This document shows, in pieces, positions 12,900 to 24,308 of a DNA stretch of 64,000 bases. The stretch covers positions 383,267-447,266 of the forward strand of contig VWZL01000919.1 of assembly GCA_013396915.1 (NCBI GenBank), written 5' to 3'. How positions within the stretch are numbered: position 1 is the stretch's first letter; each line of letters starts with the position of its first letter. A program made the position numbers and the translations under genes. Source of the DNA: Stercorarius parasiticus (Eukaryota > Chordata > Aves > Charadriiformes > Stercorariidae). Below the pieces are notes generated by a model, which saw nothing but the letters and a program-made list of their open reading frames with translations, searched no databases and was not told the origin of the DNA.

Positions 12900-13793
12900 A
12901 AGTAACTGAAGAATTATTATGGAAAATTATATTCCTTATGAATTCAGATAATGCATAAAATGCATTGTTATGAACACAACTTTTGTGTTTGGGTGCAGAG
13001 ACCCAGTCATGCAGTCATAGAGTTAATTCTAAAGGTATTGAGGTAAAGGAAGTTTGATAAAAACCTATTTTAGATGAGAACAAACTTGTCAGACTTTGAG
13101 CATGTGGAAGGATCAGGAAGCCTATAGCTTCAATAATGTGTGAACCACAAGTTTGCAAACTTTAAAGTACATCCTTTTATATGTCCACTAAATTTTTGAT
13201 CTGTGAATGATGCAATTCCCACATTTGAGAAGGGCACTGCCTGCAGTTTTGCTCTGGCTGTATCTTTGGGTTAGTTAACACCTATTATTTTTAAAGTTGA
13301 TAACATGGCAATATTATACTATTCCTCTTTGTTTGCAAACACTGTACTTGTGATGTGGTGTTCCATATGTGTCTTAGTACAACAGAACAGTTAAATTAGC
13401 ACTTTTAAAAAATTCTTAATCTATAAATGAAAGAAGCATGCAATGAGGGAATATCGACTCATAGAATGGTTTAGATTGGAAGAGACGTTAAAGATCATCT
13501 AGTTCCAGCCCCCCTGGCAGGGACACCTCCCATTTGACCAAGTTGCTAAAAGCTCATCCAGCCTGGTTTTGAACAGTTTCAGGGATGGGGCATCCACAAC
13601 TTCCTTGGGCAACCGGTACCTAGTCAAAATCTACCCTCTTCCAGTTTGAAGCCATTACCTGTCATCCTATCACTACATACCCTTGTAAAAAGTCCCTCTC
13701 CAGCTTTCTTGTAAGCTGTCTTCAGATACTGGAAAGTGACAATAAGGTCTCCCTGGAGCCTTCACTTCTCCAGGCTGAACAAACCCAACTCTC

Positions 13794-15390
13794 TCAGCCG
13801 GTCCTCAAACAGAGGTGCTCCAGCCCTCTGAACATCTTCATGGCCCTCCTCTGGACTTGCTCCAACAGTTCCCTGTCCTTCTTGTGCTGAGGACTCCAAA
13901 GCTGGATGCCGTATTCCAGGTGGGGTCTCATGAGAGCAGAGTAGAGGGGCAGAACCACCTCCTTCAACCTGCTAACTGCACTTCTTTTGATGCAGCCTAG
14001 GATATAGTTGGCCTTTTGGGCTGCAAACACAAATTGCTGGCTCATGTTGAGCTTCTCCTCAATGCATACCCCCAAGTCCTTCTCCCCAGGGCTCCTCTCA
14101 ACCCGTTCTTGGCGCAGACTAGATTTGTGCTTGAGATTGCCGTGACCCAGCTGCGGGACCTTGCACTTGGCCTGGTTGAACTTCATGAGGTTCATATGGG
14201 GCCACCTTTCAAGTCTGTCCAGGTCCCTCTGGATGGCATCCCTTCTCTCTAGTGTGTCAACCACACCACGCAGCTTGGTGTCATTGGCAAACTTGTTGAG
14301 GGTGCACTCAATCCCACTGTCCATGTCGCCAACAAAGATGTTAAACAGTACCTGTCCCAATACTGATCCCTGAGGCCTTCATCACTGGTTTCCACTTGGA
14401 CATTGAGCTGTTAACCTCAACCCTTTCAGTGTGGCCATCCAGCCAGTTCCTTATCCACCACGTGGTCCATCCATCACATCCATATCTCTCCAATTTAGAG
14501 ACAAAGATGTCATGTGGGACACTGTCAAATGCTTTGCACAAGTCCAGGTAGCTGATGTCTGTTGCTCTCCCCTTATCCACCAATACTGTAACCCCATCAT
14601 AGAAGGTCACCAAACTTGTCAGGCTTAACTTGCCCTTAGTGAAGGGGAGTCTTTATTTTCCTTATTTTGTCTTTATTTTCCATGTGCCTTAGCAGAGATT
14701 CCAGGAGGATCTGCTCCATGATCTTGCCAGGCACAGAGGTGGGACTAACTGACCTGTAATTCCTCAGGTCTTCCTTTTTTCCCTTTTGAAAATGGTGGTT
14801 ATGTTTCCCCTTTTCCAGCCAGTGGGAACTTCACTGTACTGCCACGACTTTTAAAATATAACGGAAAGTGGCTAAGCAACTCCCCCACCAGTTCCCTCAG
14901 GACCCTTGGGTGGATTTCATCAGGTCCCATGGATTTGTGCACCTTCGGTTTCCTTAGATGGTCTCGAACCTGATCTCCTATAGTGGGTGGATCTTCATTC
15001 TCTGTAACTTGGACCGCGTGGTTAGAGCCCTTCCTGGTGAAGACCAAGGTGAAAAAGTCATTGAGTACCTCAGCCTTCTCCATGTCCTGGGTGACCATGT
15101 CTCCTGTTTCCTTCCGGAGAGGGCCCACATCTTCCTTAGTCTTCCTTTTATCACTGACATATTTTAGAAGTTTTTCGTGTTGCCCTTGATGTCCTTGGTC
15201 AGGTTTAATTCTGTCTGGGCTTTAGATTTCCTAACCCAGTCCCTGTCTGCTCGGCCAGTTTCTCTGTATTCCTCCCAGGATACCTGTCCTTGCTTCCACC
15301 CTCTGTAGGCCTCCTTTTTGCTTTTGAGTGTGTCCAGGGGTTCCTTGTTCATCCAGGCAGGACTCCTGGCCTTTTTGCCTGACTTCGTCT
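13794..15390 (-). pseudogene. CR1 ORF2 remnant (endonuclease end, reverse transcriptase)
   Basis: Four open segments on the minus strand together cover the last part of CR1 ORF2. The 15164-15352 segment includes the [20 protein letters not shown] linker typical of CR1. The 14799-15128 segment holds the PRVLRELVGE-type region before the RT palm. The 14341-14613 segment holds the [14 protein letters not shown] motif, which carries the first catalytic aspartate of RT. The 13794-14360 segment holds the second catalytic motif and the thumb/C-terminal region (RPHLEYGIQLWSPQHKKD). Neighbouring segments are in different frames, so there are at least three frameshifts. The usual FADD catalytic box reads FAND (codon at about 14283-14285), so the first aspartate of that box is lost. 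A further frameshift follows EHLCL near 13815, where the homologous copy at 18571 has one extra T. The protein would have reverse-transcribed CR1 RNA at its target site; this copy cannot. Confidence 0.9.
14649..14680. repeat. 20-bp tandem duplication inside the CR1 copy
   Basis: GTCTTTATTTTC occurs at 14649-14660 and again at 14669-14680, a period of 20 bp. Since 20 is not a multiple of three, this duplication would shift the CR1 frame, and it lies between the two open segments that end near 14613 and begin near 14799. It probably arose after insertion. Confidence 0.6.
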
Positions 15391-15400
15391 TTCTTGGGAT

Positions 15401-18029
15401 ACGTAATACTTAAAATAGCATCTTGGGGTGACGGGGGTTTGTTGGTGTTTTAAGATAGAAATTTAAATTTCTGTAAATAGTGCTTTCAGTGCTTTCTCGG
15501 GTCTAGTCATGTAGCATATGTAGTCAACCATTTTCTATCCCTTGCCCTATTCAGAACCTCTCCCCATGATGCCCAAGTGTCAAATGTTCCACTTAACTCC
15601 ATGGCTGGTTCAATAAGAGAAAGCATAGCCATATTGGTAAGAAAGGCAAAAAAGCAGAGAGCGCTGTGCATATAAATACATTCTTTACAAAAGTCACTTA
15701 GGGGGAGTTAGAGGAATCAGCATTTCTACAGTTTGAAAGGAGGAGTTTAGAGGTGAAACCCTCCACTAAGTTTAAAAAGGATAAAAGAAAAATAGTTACA
15801 AAAGACTGCCTAGACTCCTGAAATGTGATTTAATCATTGAGCAGCTCAGTACCAAGAATGTTGTGAACAGTACCTTTATATTATACTGTTTTTAAGTAGA
15901 ACAACATTGGCTTGGAAAAGCGCCTGGGTCAATACTGATGCCTGCATCTCAAATTCAAAGTTCTCATGTATCATTATCTATACCAACAGCTGCATTTGAA
16001 AACATTTCCTTCAAATTATATTTTTTTTTGGTCTCTGTCACCTCAGAAACAATAGTGTGTAGATCACACCAAGAAATCCTATATTATATATACTTTCACA
16101 GTGTGATTTTTCTATGTCTTTTCTTCCCAGAGGTATCATGAAATTCTCAGAACAACAATTTTCAATAATATTGCTACAACAAGAAAAAAAGACAGTGTTT
16201 TTCACTTAAATGCTACTTATTTGTAGAGATGCATACTAGGGAAGAAAAAAAAGATGATGCCTAATGTAGATATTGGTACTATGCATTTTTATGAAGCGGA
16301 AATGCATTAGCTATTTATCTGGGTCTGCATGAAGATGACAGATAATTATCACTTTTAAAGTGTGATGCAGCCTAAAACCATTTCAGTACCTTATAAGTTT
16401 AATGTTTTTTTTCAGGGATATACCTTCTTTATTTTGAATATAGGCAGCTTGTAACTGAAAAGAGCATCATTCTGTAATGTTTCTTCCAGATTAAGAAGTA
16501 ACTTTGGTATTTAACCTGCTTTAACATTTTAGACACACACACCCACCCACCCCAGGTTTTTATTGTATTTTGCAGGAGAAAATAAGTCTGTATGACGTAA
16601 AGATTCCCAGTTTCCTTTAGTCCAAATTGCATTTTGATAGAGCATCTCTAGGAATTCTGTATTGAAAAGAATTAATATTGTTTCCATACAGTATTTAAGC
16701 TATCAGAATGACACTTTGATGGGCACAGATGTAAGTCCAGACAGAGTGATGATGATGTACCACATAGTAAAAAAGATGTGCTGGCAAACAAAGGCTGTAA
16801 CAGAGGTTCATCAGCCTGCAGCTAAAAAGTGACATGTGAAAGGGGGAAAAAGAGGAAATAAGAGAGAAGTGAGTGGGCAGTGGGATTCTGTATTGTGAGG
16901 AATTTGGGGATTTCCAAACTTGGCTTAATTTCAATTTGAGGCAAACCCATGAGAGACTGAAAGTCCCAATAACTACAATTCAGAAGATAAAATCACTTAA
17001 GGAAACTAAAATATTTTGATAGGGCATGCTGCTTCCCAATATTTGGGACTCCATGAGCAGACAGGAAGCTTGATTTCATTTTCACATAAAGGCAAAATCC
17101 CTGAATCCCTGGCTTTATGGTAATCGTGGAGGTTTTCTGGGAATCTGGGAGTCTGATAGCTCAAGAACAGACTGAACTTCCAGACCAGCTCACCATCTGT
17201 AAATTGGACTGCCTTAGGAGTCAGCTACCTGTAGAGAGATGCAGCTGGCATGGTAGTCAGGAGGCTGTGAAGTCCCTGTCTCTGAGGCAGCTACCAGGTT
17301 GCTTGTGGTCGAACAGCCTGGAAGCCCTGGGTTTTCCAGCTCCTTGGCAGCTTGATTTGGAAAATTACTCTGGATTGAGGAATCTGGATGCTAAGTAGCT
17401 CTGAAGGTGGAGACTACTGCGGGCTTCCTGAGTATCACCATACCTTCCAAGTATTATGTAGGCTGTGGATAGTTCCAGTACGGTAACTATCCAAAGGCCT
17501 TGCTAGTGATGAATAAGTATGCAAGCAAGTAGAGAGTTTCATTTGGTAAACCTACCTGTATTCTATATGTTGCAAAATTTAAGCATATTTATGAAACATG
17601 ATTTTGTAGGGGAAGAGGCATCTCAGCAAATGGGTAAATGCCAATACATTTTTAGGAATCTTCTGAACCAGCTTTGGAGAAAAGCAATAACTGGGAGGCA
17701 GGCTAGAGAAAATTCCAAAAGGACAGGAGTTATGAAAATATTGGTCTAATGACAGATGTAGACCTGTTAAAGTTACAGCTGTCCATTTAGGCATTAAAAT
17801 GCTTTTTATAAAGAGGAAAAGTATCTATCTGTACAACTGTTCACCCTAGAAAATATAGTCTTAAGAAATATAAGGGACATGATAAAAGTACAGGAAAAAA
17901 TAAATTATCTAAAGTGGGTAGACCATAATTTCTGCTCTATCTTTCTCAGAGTGAGTGAGGTTTTGTCTGTATATATAGATAAGTAGACTATCTGGGCTTA
18001 TAATGTGGTCTTACAAATGGCACAAAATT
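15401..18029. other. Unique DNA between CR1 copies
   Basis: No gene is recognised. An AC-rich simple repeat lies at 16531-16554. The interval 17105-17400 is more GC-rich than its neighbours and holds a 93-codon plus-strand open frame (17117-17398) unlike any family I know. It may be an old decayed repeat. The rest is AT-rich and featureless. Confidence 0.55.
16531..16554. repeat. AC-rich simple repeat
   Basis: (AC)n passing into CCCA units on the plus strand, about 24 bp. Confidence 0.6.
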
Positions 18030-18954
18030 ATATTGGGACCAGTACTGTTAAATATCTTCATCAATGACATAGTAGGATTGAGTGCACCCTCAGCAAGTTT
18101 GCAGATGATGCCAACTGAGTGGTGCAGTTGACGTGCCTCAGGGACGGGATGTCATCCAGACGGACCTAAACAAGCTCTAGAGGTGGGCCCATGTGAACCT
18201 CATGAGTTTAAACAAGACCAAGTGCAAGGCCCTGTAAGTGGGTCAGGGCAATCCCCGGTATCAATACAGGCTTGGAATGAAGGGATTGAGAGCAGCCCTG
18301 CGGAAAAGGACTTGGGGGTACTGGTGGATGAAAAACTGGACATGAGCTGGCAATGTGCACTCACAGCCCAGAAAGCCAACCATACCCTGGGCTGCATCAA
18401 AAGAAGAGTGGCCAGCAGGTCGAGGGTGGTGGTTCTTGACCCTCTACTCCACTCTGGTGAGACCCCACCTGGTGTAATGCTTCCAGCACAGAGGACACAG
18501 TTCAGGAAAGATATGGACTGCTTGTAGCAGGTCCAGAGGAGGGTCACAAAAATGATCAGAGGGCTGGAGCACCTCTGTTTTGAGGACAGGCTGAGAGAGT
18601 TGAGGATGTTCAGTCTGGAGAAGAGAAGGCTGCGGGGATATCTTATAGTGGCCTTCCAGTATTTAAAGGGGGCCTATAGGAAAAGTGGAGACAAACTTTG
18701 TAGCAGGGACTGTTGTGATAGGACAAGCAGTAATTAAACTAAAAGAGAAAGAAAGAGAAGTGGTGAAACACTGGGACATGTTGCCCAGAGAGATGGTAGG
18801 TGCGCCATCCCTGCAAACATTCAAGGTCATGTTGGCGGGGCTCTGAGAAGTTTTATCTAGTGGAAGATGTCCTTGCTCATTGCAGGGGGATTGGACTAGA
18901 TGACCTTTAAAGGTCCCTTCCAACCCAAACCATTCTATGATTCTATGATTCTAT
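18030..18954 (+). mobile_element. 5'-truncated CR1 LINE, about 0.92 kb
   Basis: Plus-oriented CR1 beginning at TTGGGACCAGTACTG, inside the reverse transcriptase just before the catalytic box, and ending in the 3' UTR. The last 23 bp are nearly three copies of the octamer ATTCTATG (18932-18954), the typical CR1 3' end. The GACCTTTAAAGGTCCCTTCC...CCAAACC stretch just before it is the usual terminal 3' UTR. It starts at almost the same ORF2 position as the open segment at 14360 in the neighbouring minus copy. The two share coding similarity but have different 3' UTRs, so they come from different CR1 subfamilies. Confidence 0.95.
18060..18760 (+). pseudogene. CR1 ORF2 C-terminal remnant
   Basis: The 18183-18527 open frame contains the [19 protein letters not shown] motif and then [20 protein letters not shown], both typical of the CR1 ORF2 C-terminal region. 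The following 18552-18737 frame continues with IRGLEHLCFEDRLRELRMFS and EKRRLRGYLIVAFQYLKGAY, in another frame, so a frameshift separates them near 18530-18550. The RT catalytic box near 18090-18115 is damaged: the sequence after TTTGCAGATGATGCCAAC runs into a TGA. It is a fragment without activity. Confidence 0.88.
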
Positions 18955-19886
18955 TATGAGGTAGAAAGTACAATCAAGGACTTTACACAGTCCTTTGTTA
19001 TTATAATATACAGATGTCTGTTAAAATATTTTACTATACTTTCTTTTATGTAGCTGGCCACTGTTGACCTAAATGTGATGGGCTGCAGATATAATCCTTT
19101 GTAGCAATGCCACCAGGTCAATATAGAGCTTAGGTAGAAGCTAATTAAACCCTTGTCTGTCTTTTCCCTCAGGCTCTGATTCATTAAGAGCAGCATCCCC
19201 ATTCAGGCAAATATCAGTAGATTGGTCTGACTGAAATCAGTAGGATTTATGTTTAAAGTTAAACACATATTTAAATAGTTTCCTAAACTGTAGCTTCAGT
19301 TCTAATTTTAGTTACTATTTCTTTTAATTATGGTAATGTGATTTAAGAAATCCAGCTGTGTATCAAAACCCAAATGTGTAAGGATCTTAAAAATTCAGAA
19401 AAACATCCCTACAAACAAGTGTATTTTTTGCAACTATAGAAGAAATTGCGAAAAGATCGTTAATGCGATAACATTTCCAGGTCATTTCTCCTTACAGTGC
19501 TCTGCTGTCATCGTTTGGCAAGATTCAATGCCTTAATGATTTCTTCAAGTAATGCTCCTTTTCAACAAGGTTAGAGTCATCTAGTGAAAGAGCTGAAATC
19601 ATACTGTGCTTACAAGCTAAATAGTGCATAAAAATATTTGTAGATTAGGTGACAATAAGGGTCTAATGAACACTTAGTGGGAAATGGATTATAGATGATC
19701 TGCAAAGAGAGAGGCTCCTTATCTTCTGTTAATGTCATGTGGGAGTTCAAGGTGCCCAAAGTTATTTGAGAATATGCTCCTCACTGGTGTCTCTAAACTA
19801 GTAAATAAATTTTAAATATATTCTGCATTCCGTAATGAAGAGTAGTACTTCAAGAGAGACTAGTCTGTTCAGTTTGGATGTATTTT
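18955..19886. other. Unique AT-rich DNA between two CR1 copies
   Basis: No gene or repeat is recognised. The only open frame is 82 codons on the minus strand (18954-19202), with no known motif, and it is probably chance. Confidence 0.6.
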
Positions 19887-19887
19887 A

Positions 19888-20505
19888 CAGAATCACAGAA
19901 TGGTAGGGTTGGAAGGGACCTCTGGAGATCATCTAGTCCAACCCCCCTGCCAGAGCAGGGTCACCCAGAGCAGGTTGTACAGGAACGCGTCCAGGCAGGT
20001 TTTGAACGTCTTCAGAGACAGAGAGTCCACCACCTCTCTGGGCAGCCTGTTCCAATGCTCTGCCACCCTCAAAGTAAAGAAGTTCTTCCTCATGTTTAGG
20101 TGGAACTTCCTATGTTCAAGTTTGTGCCCGTTACCTCTTGTCCTGTCACTGGGCACCACTGAAGAGCCTGGCCCCATCCTCCTGACATCCACCCTTGAAG
20201 TATTTATAAGTCTTGATAAGGTCCCCCTCAGTCGTCTTTTTTCCAGACTGAAGAGACCTAAATCCTTCAGCCTTTCTTCATAGGAGAGGTGTTCCAGTCC
20301 CCTAATGATCTTTGTAGCCCTTTGGTGTACCCTCTCCAGCAGTTCCCTGTCCTTCTTGAACTGGGGAGCGCAGAACTGGACACAGTACTCCAGCTGCGGC
20401 CTCACCAAGACAGAGTAAAAGGAGAGGATGACCTCCCTCGACCTGCTGGTCACACCCTTCTTGATGCATCACAGGATGCCATTGGCCTTCTTGGCCACAA
20501 GGGCA
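19888..20505 (-). mobile_element. 5'-truncated CR1 LINE, about 0.62 kb
   Basis: Minus-oriented CR1. Its 3' end is at the low-coordinate side, with the variant octamer ATTCTGTG read on the minus strand (about 19888-19903). The adjacent plus-strand text GGTTGGAAGGGACCTCTGGAG is the hallmark CR1 3' UTR in reverse. Similarity stops at about 20505, after the sequence coding for AKKANGIL. This copy looks younger than the other three, because one frame stays open over 175 codons and the 3' UTR is clean. Its variant octamer sets it apart from the other two copies with 3' ends. Confidence 0.95.
19929..20505 (-). pseudogene. CR1 ORF2 C-terminal remnant, one nonsense codon
   Basis: On the minus strand 20453-19929 is open for 174 codons. 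It contains SFYSVLVRPQLEYCVQF, KDRELLERVHQRATKIIRG, EERLKDLGLFSLEKRRLRGT, DRTRGNGHKLEHRKF and EHWNRLPREVVDSLSLKTFK in the order typical of the CR1 ORF2 C terminus. Upstream in the same frame, AKKANGIL is followed by a TGA where the family usually has glycine (the GIL-G-CIKK region, about 20474-20476). The fragment lacks the catalytic RT palm, so no enzyme could be made. The plus-strand frames over the same interval are shadows. Confidence 0.88.
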
Positions 20506-22504
20506 ATGACTTCATTTTAATTCTTTGTTTAAAAGCACAGAAAATACTAGTATCATGCCAACAGTTTGTCTGGTCTTTGGCTGTGGTTGTGCATGTAGTC
20601 ATATTAGAGAACTGGCGACAATGCTAGCATCCTGATCCGAGAGCTAGGTCAATCCATAATTAGAAAAGCACCATAAAGCAGGCAAAACCTTCCCCACTGA
20701 GACATTAGTTAACTTCACTTTCCCGTTTCTCTTAACAGCAGCATTCAGGCTTGACTGCTTAAGAGAAATGTAATCAGGAGAAATATTCTAAGGTCAAATA
20801 TGATACCATTGTACACAAATAGAAGATCCTACTGTTAGTAAACAAAAATAAAAAATCCAACAATTGTTTTTGAAAACAAGGAAAGCAATGAAATATCAAG
20901 TCAAATTGATCTGCGAAAGGTAAATAATTTCTGAATGTGTCAATTGTTAAATACATATGACTGTGGCAACCTGTAAAGTACACACATTATCACTTCAGTG
21001 TTCAGCTGTTAGAACTTCAAACAGCTTACATTTAAAGATCATGCTTTCTCACACGACTTATGTGCAAAAAATAATTTGTAGATATTATGTTGTTCAGGGT
21101 TTATTAATGAAGCCTTATTAAAAATTCTTTTGATGCTCTTTTTCATGACTTGAAATTCAAATTTCATTATCATCTACTCCTTGACAGAATTCTGTGCCCA
21201 CAGCAATACAGAAGAGCTTGTTAAATATCAATATTACATGATACACTGCTGTGTTTGTCTGTCTGGTCACTGTGGCACCAGTGACCTCCTTCAGGTAATT
21301 AATAGGTTCATAACAATAAGATTCTGAGACTTATACAAATACAGTAGCTTTAGCAAAAAAGCATTACAGTTAAGAGTTTCCATATTTGGGAGGTGATCAT
21401 GTGATGCTGTAAAACTCATGGTATGACCACAGTCCAGCAGAGCCTGTGTTTTGAAGATTGTGTCAGGTAAATATTTTTTAGAAAATAATTGCCAGAAAGG
21501 AGATTTTATTGAAGAAATAGACTAAACCCCCAAATCCATGTTAACACATTTAAATGAACCAATACATTATTAGTAAACCCTTGTAATAGAAAAGTTACTA
21601 CTAAGCTGATTATATCTGAAACTTTGAAATTGCCTTACCTGCTTACTGGTCTGTCAGCTTGTGCATTCATGCTTGAGTAGTGGCCTATACCCCATATTTT
21701 AGTCAATGACATGTGACAGCAATAAGGAAAAACAAATAGTCCCGACAGCTGGAGAGAAGTGCAGATGAGACACTACAATGTAAGATACAGGCTGTCTTTC
21801 CTTTTTCTGGACAACTTCTGCCACTAATATTAAACAGAATTGGTGAATATTTGATGTATTATCTGATTATGACAACTAAACAAAAAATTAAACAGGATTA
21901 AAAGAACTCAAGATGAGAGATTTGTGCTTGAATATCTCCAGTAAAATCTCCTATGTAATCTGGCAATTTTTATAGCTGTCAAGTGGGATTCAAATGTGAC
22001 AGGCAGCTCTTTTTAACGAGACTCACTGAAAACTGGCTTAAGGTTTCTTAATGACAACATAAATGGAACATGACTGAGCATCTTTATCTGCATGAATGAA
22101 AAATAAATAAATAATTCCCCTTGCAACAACAGGTGAACTTGTAAATCCTAAAATCTTTTCCACTCCTCTAATAAAATCAGACAAAAGCATCTAGCCTGAA
22201 TGGTACAATTTCTTGCTCTTTATGTGTGTTGTGAGCATGTCTACAGGAGCAGAAGATTTCAAGAAAAAAGAGGAAATGACTTGAAACAAGCCACTTTTAT
22301 AACTTATATTGATTTTTTTGAAATGTGTGTTGGGTTATCTGTTTTTTTGAGTAGTAGCCTTTAAGGAGTCAGAAAGCCATCCAGGATACACTCTACATTT
22401 GCAACTATATTAGTGTGAAAAGTTTCATGTACAGGAGACATACAAGATGCAAAAGCCATAAGGCACCAGTAAGTTCTGGATTCTGTTTTTTGTACTCATG
22501 TATT

Positions 22505-22665
22505 AAGACGCCATCTTTTCCATTGGCTGCAGCCAATCCTTATTTTGAAAATTTGTGGGAACTGTGGACTGTCTCCTGTGTTTAAATGTCTGATTCTGTA
22601 GTGATGCTCAGCTAATTACAAGGAATTTGCTTTGCTGCTGCTGCTGTGCCTGAGCCGAGGAACAG
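22505..22665. promoter_or_regulatory. Possible regulatory patch with an inverted-CCAAT palindrome
   Basis: The 16-bp perfect palindrome ATTGGCTGCAGCCAAT (22522-22537) contains CCAAT boxes in both orientations. The GCCATCTT just upstream (22510-22517) is the reverse of a YY1-like AAGATGGC. A homeodomain-type CTAATTAC lies about 75 bp downstream, followed by a short CTG run. Motifs of this size occur by chance, so this is a pattern-based suggestion only. I see no CpG island and no gene start. Confidence 0.15.
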
Positions 22666-22677
22666 CGATCCACACCA

Positions 22678-22704
22678 ATATATATATATACATGTGTGTG
22701 TGTA
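22678..22704. repeat. TA/TG dinucleotide microsatellite
   Basis: A compound (TA)n then (TG)n run of about 27 bp, joined by CATG. Likely polymorphic in length. Confidence 0.8.
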
Positions 22705-24282
22705 GACAGACTGTTTATCTCATTTTTTCCTGCATGCCTGCTCTTTTATGGGTAGGAGCAGACATCAGGAATAAGATTTCCTATTAGTCGACTACATTCA
22801 GAGAAGTCAGACAGACTAGCTTCTTCTATTATCTCCCCCGCTGTACCTGTCAAGGGACTGACTTTCTCAGAATTGCTGCTGACCTGATGCAGTTGGGGGT
22901 CGGGGGTGGGGAGAAGGGAAGGATGGGGACTAATACACTACTGTGTGTTTTGAATCATGACAGCCTTTATCGAATGGCAGTATGTTTATTTTGTGGGCCA
23001 GGCAGATTTGAAAAGCAGGAAGTTTACCTCACCTGCTATCTATTAGCGATATGTGAAGCGTGCATCTGGAAAAACTGAGGTGCTCTTGATATGAATGATT
23101 GAGTGATACATATGTGAGGCAATGACTACAGCAGGTAGCTGAACCTGGGTTAATCAAAACAGGCTATCTGTGATCTGAGGTACATTAGCCACGGAGAGGA
23201 CAGGAGGATGTGAGGGTGTGAAGACCAGGGAATGCGCAGATAAGGCTTTCTGGGTACATTGCCATATGCATGCACTTGAATGCAGGCTATTAATAATGGT
23301 TGGAGACTGAAAGAATGCTTAAATGAGTTAATTAACCAGGTAGATATTACATGCAGGATGCACAACAGAAGACTAATACTTGATAAGATTAACCATGATA
23401 TGACGTAAGAAACAACAAGGAAAAATGGATTTAAATGTGATACAGTATAAACAGTATAAAGTGTGAGTGATTGCACATGTATACAGCACTTCATTTTCAG
23501 TATATGAGTATTCTTGCTGTGTGACATTCTCTCTTATGAAAATACCTGAGTAACTAATCTAATGGTGAATTGAGCTTTGGGACTAAACATATCTAGTGAA
23601 TCAAGTCTCACAAAAATTTGGGATCAGAAGCATATTCTGGAGTAATCAAAAGTAGCAAGTAGCTGATTGATGAACATTCACACACTGGCTTGCTAGTAGC
23701 TCTGTAAGCAGCAACCAGTGAATTACGGCGTTACAATTATGAGCTACTTGTTTGGATGAAATGAGGGAATCTTGTTCGGTGTGGGGATGGCCCTTGCTAA
23801 GATAAAAGTGTCTACTGAAAGCAATGATGCCCACTGGCAACTGTGGCACTCACAATTATTTTGAGATAAAATTTAAGTGACCGAATGAGAAATTTTCATG
23901 TCTACCTGCTTTATAGGAGCAAATTGCAAAGGATCCAGGATACACCAGATCCAGACACCTTTTAATCCATCAAAAAAGGGAAAAGGAAGATGGAAGGGCT
24001 AGAGTTTCTGAAAAGAAAGAAAGGAAGCATGCTGTCCTACAAGCTGTTAATCCTATAGGTAATTAAAAAATCTAGTGAAAAACATTTTAGAAGCTAATAG
24101 ATATGCGAGAAAAAGATGCTTTTGTATAAATTAAAGAAAAATATAAATTTGCAGAACTCAAGAGGATTCTGTGTGAGAGAACAATGAGGTGTCAAAAATG
24201 CGTGGCTGGATACATAGGTATGAAGTTTTAAATGCACAGGAAAAAGTAGCGATGTGATTTAAATAACTGAATCAAGAAAAGC

Positions 24283-24308
24283 AAAACAAACAAACAAACA
24301 AACAAAAA
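24283..24308. repeat. (AAAC)n microsatellite
   Basis: About six units of the tetranucleotide CAAA on the plus strand, uninterrupted. Confidence 0.85.

Larger units (their letters stand above)
3009..13456. other. Unique AT-rich DNA with short simple repeats, no gene seen
   Basis: No recognisable exon, RNA gene or mobile element was found in this long stretch. It contains TG-rich DNA near 4591-4621, a strongly AT-rich patch near 8930-9050, a CT-rich low-complexity tract at 9609-9660, a 21-base T run at 10861-10881 and a 38-bp-period local duplication at 12830-12899. Open frames of 60-105 codons occur on both strands, but none has a recognisable motif and several (9363-9832) are just translations of the CT-rich tract. 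Confidence 0.6.
13457..15400 (-). mobile_element. 5'-truncated CR1 LINE, about 1.94 kb
   Basis: This is the longest CR1 copy in the window. On the minus strand it runs from the end of the endonuclease region through most of the reverse transcriptase to the 3' UTR, which ends at the low-coordinate side with a TCATAGAAT-type octamer (13459-13467). The GGAAGAGACG...CATCTAGTTCCAGCCC stretch just inside is the typical CR1 3' UTR start read in reverse. Truncation at the 5' end with no target-site duplication is normal for CR1. The copy is inactive: its ORF2 frame is broken at several places. It lies about 2.6 kb from a plus-oriented CR1 and 4.5 kb from a second minus copy. Its 3' UTR differs from both, so it belongs to a different subfamily. 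Confidence 0.95.

Noticed and set aside
13815..15189. Plus-strand open frames across the first CR1
   Set aside because: Antisense shadows of the CR1 ORF2 remnant.
23150..23527. 125-codon minus-strand open frame rich in Ser/Leu/Ile
   Set aside because: Composition reflects AT-rich DNA; no motif, promoter or conserved neighbour supports it.
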